NCBI GenBank assembly: GCA_023151315.1
Contig: JAKLJE010000002.1
Coordinates: forward strand, 186,001-250,000
Source: Bacteroidia bacterium
GTDB lineage: Bacteria; Bacteroidota; Bacteroidia; Palsa-965
DNA length: 64,000 nt
Direction: 5' to 3'
Shown: in pieces, positions 60,289 through 64,000 of the stretch
How the letters are laid out: each line of letters starts with the position of its first letter
Numbering within the stretch: position 1 is the first letter of the stretch
The notes under the pieces: generated by a model
What the model was told of the DNA's origin: nothing
The model's database searches: none
Seen by the model: the letters and a program-made list of their open reading frames with translations, nothing else
Program-made: the position numbers and the translations under genes

Positions 60289-60756
60289 ATGTTAAATTCA
60301 CCTTGCCGCATTTGGATTCACGCGATGTTTTCTACAGGCGACCAACTACCTCTGATTACACCTGCCATTGAAAAGAAAATCTACAAATTCATGAAAGAAC
60401 AATTTGAATTATGCGGATGCCAATGCCGCATAATCAACGGTGCAAGTGATCATGTTCACGTACTCTTTCAGATGAATTACAAAATGGCAATTACGGATAT
60501 ATTGAAAATGGTAAAAGGAACCACTTCCCATTGGATCAATGCCAATGAATTGACAGAAGAGAAATTCAGCTGGCAGAAAGGGTTCAATGCATTTAGCGTC
60601 GATGTTGATAATCTGGATAAGGTTGAATTAATCATTTCAGTTCAGAAGAGGGTACACACCTTCGAATCGTATCAGGAAGAACTTGTGCGCTATTTGCTTA
60701 TTCATGGTATTAATCCGCAGCTGGATAACCGTCGAACTGAGAGAGGGAAGTTGTAG
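60289..60756 (+). CDS. IS200-like (REP-associated) transposase lacking the catalytic tyrosine
   Basis: The 155-residue protein has the Y1-transposase fold: FSTGDQLPLITPAIEKKIYK, the HUH metal site DHVHVLF and the C-terminal segment WQKGFNAFSVDVDNLDKVEL. At the position where the family has its nucleophile (V-x-x-Y-I-x-x-Q) the protein has VELIISVQ, so the Tyr is Ile. The HH that normally follows is VH. It is full length with no frameshift, and lies among three AACCGTTTAAACGGTT palindromes. It may be an inactive or repurposed transposase. ATG at 60289 gives the normal start. Confidence 0.85.
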   Translation: MLNSPCRIWIHAMFSTGDQLPLITPAIEKKIYKFMKEQFELCGCQCRIINGASDHVHVLFQMNYKMAITDILKMVKGTTSHWINANELTEEKFSWQKGFNAFSVDVDNLDKVELIISVQKRVHTFESYQEELVRYLLIHGINPQLDNRRTERGKL

Positions 60757-60808
60757 CAAGTTCGATGGATTTCAAGATATTTTTGACTTTTATTTTCCTG
60801 CTTTTCCA

Positions 60809-60834
60809 CGCACAACCGTTTAAACGGTTATGCG
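60809..60834. repeat. AACCGTTTAAACGGTT palindrome, copy 3
   Basis: The core is flanked by CGCAC and ATGCG, which pair except for one position, giving 26 bases. It lies 52 bases after the transposase stop. Confidence 0.8.
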
Positions 60835-60846
60835 AATATGGTTATT

Positions 60847-60920
60847 TGGAATGCGACCCCTGCTCCTTAGCCCCGATTGATCCGGACCTATCACGTCCGG
60901 AGAAAGCGGGACAGAAGTTC
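60847..60920. repeat. Structured intergenic sequence after the IS200-like gene
   Basis: TCCGGAC (60881-60887) pairs with GTCCGGA (60895-60901). Around it, CCCC and GCGGG, CCCCTG and CAGAAG, and GGAA and TTCC can pair imperfectly, giving a long interrupted hairpin. The core TTAGCCCCGATT is a motif I associate with dispersed intergenic repeats in Bacteroidota genomes. It could be another REP-type repeat. Confidence 0.5.
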
Positions 60921-61020
60921 CTTCGTAGCTCCATAGCTGCGCTCCGTATCTTCACAATCAGACATTCCCCCATTTTCCGTACCTTCACGTACTTACAGAA
61001 CACACGATTCTTACCCGTAT

Positions 61021-63108
61021 ATGTCTCTTACCGTGACAGATAACAAAACCAAAACAGGAGCGTTCCCGGTCTCCACAGCCCTCAAAGCGTGGGAACTGCT
61101 CTGTACAGCGAAAGCAATGGCCGAAATTTATGAGGCCAATAAAGAAATTACCGCCAAGTACGTGCATGCTACTTCCCGTGGACATGAAGCCGTGCAGATT
61201 GCATTGGGAATGCAATTGAAAAAACAGGATTTCTTGTCTGCATACTATCGCGACGACAGCATTCTGCTTTCAATCGGCATGACACCCTACGAGCTGATGC
61301 TCCAGCTGATGGCGAAACGCGATGATCCATTCTCAGGTGGAAGAACATACTATTCACACCCGTCTCTTAAACGCGACGACATGCCGAAAATTCCTATGCA
61401 GAGTTCTGCAACAGGAATGCAGGCAATTCCAACCACAGGCGTGGCAATGGGGTTGAAGTACCGCGAACTGCAGGGATTGGCTGAAGATTTCGGCGGTGAA
61501 AATCCGATTGCTGTTTGTTCACTCGGTGATGCTTCTATCACAGAAGGCGAAGTGGCCGAAGCGTTTCAAATGGCTGTGTTACGAAAACTTCCGATTCTTT
61601 ATTTTGTTCAGGATAACGAATGGGATATTTCCGCAAACGCTAAAGAAATTCGCGCTCAGGATGCAACGGAATATGCACGCGGATTCAAAGGACTTGAAAC
61701 ACGTACAATCGACGGAACAGATTTCTTCCGCTCTTATGAAACAATTCGTGACGTAATCAATATCATCCGCAAAGAACGTCGCCCGTTTCTGATTCATGCG
61801 AAAGTTCCTTTGCTCAATCACCATACTTCGGGTGTGCGCAAGGAATGGTACCGCGATGATCTCGAAGAAGCAGCACGTCGCGATCCGTATCCGAAGTTGA
61901 AGAAACAACTCATCGTTTACGGATTTGATGAGAAAGAATTGAACGAGCTCGAAGAGAAAGCGCGCCTGAAAGTTCAGGAAGATTATAACAACGCTTTGCA
62001 GGCGGAAGATCCGCGCCCGGAAGATTTGTTCCTGCACGACTTCGCACCATCTCCGATTACTGAAGAACGTGGTGTGCGTGAACCTGCAGGTAAAGAGAAA
62101 ACTGTAATGGTGGATTCCGCATTGTTCGCTGTACAGGAAATCATGGCGAAACATCCTGAAGCGCTGTTGTACGGACAGGATGTTGGCGGACGCCTCGGAG
62201 GTGTATTCCGCGAAGCGGCAACGTTGGCGCAAAAGTTCGGTGACAATCGTGTGTTCAATACTCCTATTCAGGAAGCATTCATTGTAGGTTCTACAGTTGG
62301 AATGTCAGCTACAGGCTGCAAGCCGATTGTGGAAGTTCAGTTTGCCGATTACATCTGGCCGGGACTGAATCAGTTGTTCACTGAAGTGGCGCGATCCAAT
62401 TATCTTTCAAATGGTAAATGGCCGGTGAGCATGATTCTTCGTGTTCCGATTGGTGCTTACGGCAGCGGCGGACCTTATCACTCTTCATCTGTGGAATCTG
62501 TTCTGTGTAACATTCGCGGTATAAAGGTGGCGTATCCGTCTACCGGAGCGGATCTGAAAGGATTGATGAAATCTGCTTACTACGACCCGAATCCTGTAGT
62601 GATGCTCGAACATAAAGGCTTGTATTGGTCGAAGATCAAAGGAACGGAAGAAGCGAAAACCATTGAGCCGGATGAAGACTACGTGATTCCTTTCGGGAAA
62701 GCGCGCATGGTACAAACGGCTGATGTTTCTAAAGAGTATTCTACAATTACAATCATCACATACGGAATGGGTGTTTATTGGGCGAGAAATGCGTCTAAGA
62801 AATTCCCGGGTCGTGTGGAGATTGTTGATTTGCGCACACTTGTACCATTGGACGAAGAAACCGTTTTCGCATCCGTTCGCAAACATTCACGCTGTCTCGT
62901 GGTGACAGAAGAACCATACAACAACGGATTCCCTCAGGCTTTGGCAGGACGCATTCAGAAGTTTTGCTTCCAATCTTTGGACGCACCTGTTGACGTAATC
63001 GGTTCTGAGAATCTTCCGGCTATTCCTCTGAATTCAACATTGGAGGCAACTATGCTTCCGAATGCTGATAAAGTGGCTGCGCGCATTGAAGAAATGCTGA
63101 ACTATTAA
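61021..63108 (+). CDS. Fused alpha/beta E1 of a branched-chain-type 2-oxoacid dehydrogenase
   Basis: The 695-residue protein joins two E1 parts. The N-terminal alpha part has the thiamine diphosphate motif in SLGDASITEGEVAEAFQMAV ending ...YFVQDN, preceded by TSRGHEAVQIALG. The beta part (from about residue 350) has EAFIVGSTVGMSATGCKPIV, EVQFADYIWPGLNQLFTEVA and TYGMGVYWARNA. It would decarboxylate branched-chain or related 2-oxoacids and transfer the acyl group to an E2 lipoyl enzyme, absent here. No TAnnTTTG box was clear upstream. The TlpA-like gene starts 1 base after its stop. Confidence 0.95.
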   Translation: MSLTVTDNKTKTGAFPVSTALKAWELLCTAKAMAEIYEANKEITAKYVHATSRGHEAVQIALGMQLKKQDFLSAYYRDDSILLSIGMTPYELMLQLMAKRDDPFSGGRTYYSHPSLKRDDMPKIPMQSSATGMQAIPTTGVAMGLKYRELQGLAEDFGGENPIAVCSLGDASITEGEVAEAFQMAVLRKLPILYFVQDNEWDISANAKEIRAQDATEYARGFKGLETRTIDGTDFFRSYETIRDVINIIRKERRPFLIHAKVPLLNHHTSGVRKEWYRDDLEEAARRDPYPKLKKQLIVYGFDEKELNELEEKARLKVQEDYNNALQAEDPRPEDLFLHDFAPSPITEERGVREPAGKEKTVMVDSALFAVQEIMAKHPEALLYGQDVGGRLGGVFREAATLAQKFGDNRVFNTPIQEAFIVGSTVGMSATGCKPIVEVQFADYIWPGLNQLFTEVARSNYLSNGKWPVSMILRVPIGAYGSGGPYHSSSVESVLCNIRGIKVAYPSTGADLKGLMKSAYYDPNPVVMLEHKGLYWSKIKGTEEAKTIEPDEDYVIPFGKARMVQTADVSKEYSTITIITYGMGVYWARNASKKFPGRVEIVDLRTLVPLDEETVFASVRKHSRCLVVTEEPYNNGFPQALAGRIQKFCFQSLDAPVDVIGSENLPAIPLNSTLEATMLPNADKVAARIEEMLNY

Positions 63109-63109
63109 T

Positions 63110-63610
63110 ATGCGTTCTTCGCGAATCAAATTCATACTGTTGCTCGCAGTGGGAAGCGTTGTTGCGTTCTGGTTGTTCAGAAAATACCGCGTTGCTCCCA
63201 ATCTCGATGTAGAGAAACTCACAGTTCGTAACCTGCAAGGTGAGATCGTCGACCTCACAAAATACCGCGGCAAAACACTTTTCGTGAATTATTGGGCTAC
63301 TTGGTGTCCCGACTGCAGACGTGAACTGCCCTCTATTCAGAAACTTGCGGATCAAGTTGACAGAAACAAAGTGATTTTTCTTTTGATCAGCGATGAGCCG
63401 TTAGAGAAGATTCAGTCATTCGCTTCTAACAATGATTACGATTTACTTTATCTGCAGACCGATAAACCGCATCAGGAAAATGGAATTTTTACATTGCCGA
63501 CAACCTACATTTTTGACAATGAAGGTTACGAAGTAACATCAAAAGCCGGTGGTGCCGATTGGAGCGAACCTTCAATGGTGACAATGATTCGTGGCTTGTC
63601 TGAAAAATAA
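63110..63610 (+). CDS. TlpA-type membrane-anchored thioredoxin
   Basis: The 166-residue protein has an N-terminal membrane anchor (IKFILLLAVGSVVAFWLF) and a periplasmic thioredoxin fold with the motif NYWATWCPDCRRELPSIQKL (Cys-Pro-Asp-Cys), then DKPHQENGIFTLPTTYIFDN containing the cis-proline. Such proteins reduce disulfides outside the cytoplasm, often for cytochrome c maturation, but no cytochrome genes are nearby. The start lies 1 base after the E1 stop, so they are cotranscribed. Confidence 0.92.
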   Translation: MRSSRIKFILLLAVGSVVAFWLFRKYRVAPNLDVEKLTVRNLQGEIVDLTKYRGKTLFVNYWATWCPDCRRELPSIQKLADQVDRNKVIFLLISDEPLEKIQSFASNNDYDLLYLQTDKPHQENGIFTLPTTYIFDNEGYEVTSKAGGADWSEPSMVTMIRGLSEK

Positions 63611-63659
63611 TCCTTGTTTCTTTCCGTTTAAATTCAAATTGAACCGCACATTGCAAGAC

Positions 63660-63705
63660 TCCCGCACTTAACAGTTCTTAACTGCTGTATGGCGGGGTTT
63701 TTGCG
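63660..63705 (+). terminator. Terminator after the TlpA-like gene
   Basis: CCCGC at about 63661 pairs with GCGGG near 63692, with AACAGTT and AACTG complementary inside, followed by GTTTTT. The stem is imperfect, but the position is right for ending the E1-TlpA transcript. Confidence 0.6.
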
Positions 63706-63713
63706 TAAATTCG
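63706..63713 (+). promoter_or_regulatory. -7-like promoter box of the protease gene
   Basis: TAAATTCG (one change from TAnnTTTG) lies 20 bases before the ATG at 63734, immediately after the terminator. Confidence 0.4.
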
Positions 63714-63733
63714 TTCATCATATTCAACCTCTT

Positions 63734-64000
63734 ATGACCCGTAAATTCAGATTAGCACTTTTCGCAGTTCCGCTAATGGGCGGACTTGCCGCATTTACAT
63801 TCCTGAGCAGCCGTTGCGCGGCATATGAATCTCCGGATGAAGCGGACGGCGGAAAACGAGATAAAGTCATCATTGAAACAATGATGCGCATTCTGCGTCA
63901 GACACATTACGATCCTACTACTTTGGACGACGATTTTTCGCACAAAGCATTTGATCTTTATATGGAGCGCAGCGACTTCAATAAGAAGATTTTCATGCAG
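63734..64000 (+). CDS. Tail-specific (C-terminal processing) protease, N-terminal part
   Basis: The frame runs off the right edge (89 codons seen). It starts with a signal peptide (LALFAVPLMGGLAAFTFLSS) and continues with MMRILRQTHYDPTTLDDDFS and KAFDLYMERSDFNKKIFMQ, which match the N-terminal domain of Prc/Tsp-type S41 peptidases. These periplasmic serine-lysine proteases degrade or trim proteins from their C-terminal tails. The catalytic part is beyond the window. Confidence 0.88.
   Translation, partial: MTRKFRLALFAVPLMGGLAAFTFLSSRCAAYESPDEADGGKRDKVIIETMMRILRQTHYDPTTLDDDFSHKAFDLYMERSDFNKKIFMQ

Noticed and set aside
60765-61043. A 92-residue open frame between the transposase and the E1 gene
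   Set aside because: It runs across palindrome copy 3 and the structured sequence and into the E1 coding region; no conserved features.

Overview
The window looks like ordinary chromosomal DNA from a member of the Bacteroidota (Bacteroidetes). The phylum call rests on a gliding-type ABC ATPase (GldA), type IX secretion (T9SS) cargo with C-terminal sorting domains, a surface protein ending in a gliding-motility-associated (CHU_C-like) domain, a gingipain-type C25 protease, many secreted beta-rich proteins, and a promoter style with -7 boxes of the form TAnnTTTG and almost no Shine-Dalgarno sequences. I cannot place it below phylum from sequence alone. No rRNA, tRNA, CRISPR array, prophage or integron was recognised.

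Layout. 1-1839: a minus-strand run (DUF937-like protein, outer-membrane protein, CsaA, truncated secreted protein). 1840-2488: a non-coding repeat island with a nested inverted-repeat element between two arrays of GTCAGGAC hairpins. 2489-12021: metK, a giant surface protein, gldA, rsgA, dtd, a lipoprotein and a pseudouridine synthase. 12022-15816: minus-strand epimerase, DOPA-dioxygenase-like protein, GMC oxidoreductase and MazG-like pyrophosphohydrolase. 15896-25015: a plus-strand run with universal stress protein, cation/proton antiporter, MiaE, acyltransferase, DUF2147 protein, a 1004-residue propeller-sensor histidine kinase, a secreted protein and a NarL-type response regulator. 25206-35639: envelope proteins, a thioesterase, a zinc-ribbon protein, a glycan block (PglF/CapD-like dehydratase, epimerase, methyltransferase, glycosyltransferase), gcvT, comB and a zinc phospholipase/nuclease-like protein.

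35792-58801 holds most of an aerobic phenylacetate (paa) pathway: paaY, a paaJ-type thiolase, paaI, paaH, paaG, then paaD, paaC, paaB and paaA on the minus strand, with paaE divergent from paaA across a 249-base control region. The genes are not contiguous: T9SS cargo, a SpoIIE-type phosphatase, a SWIM protein, a C25 protease, a MORN-like protein, a von-Willebrand-like protein and small envelope proteins lie between them. PaaABCDE would epoxidise phenylacetyl-CoA, PaaG isomerise the epoxide, PaaH oxidise the hydroxyacyl-CoA, PaaJ perform thiolysis, and PaaI and PaaY rescue dead-end thioesters. The ligase PaaK, the ring-cleaving PaaZ and a separate PaaF hydratase are not in this window.

58845-64000: small secreted proteins, an IS200-like (REP-associated) transposase in a cluster of AACCGTTTAAACGGTT palindromes, a fused 2-oxoacid dehydrogenase E1, a TlpA-like thioredoxin, and the start of a tail-specific protease.

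The observations I rate highest are: (1) the IS200-like protein has isoleucine where the family has its catalytic tyrosine, although it sits among palindromes whose flanks differ but still pair; (2) two non-coding repeat systems (about 1895-2425 and 35703-35777) in which changed bases preserve hairpin pairing; (3) a recurring promoter geometry with the -7 box only 4-8 bases before the start codon, implying leaderless transcripts; (4) the paaA/paaE control region with a well-formed promoter and a 12-base palindrome.
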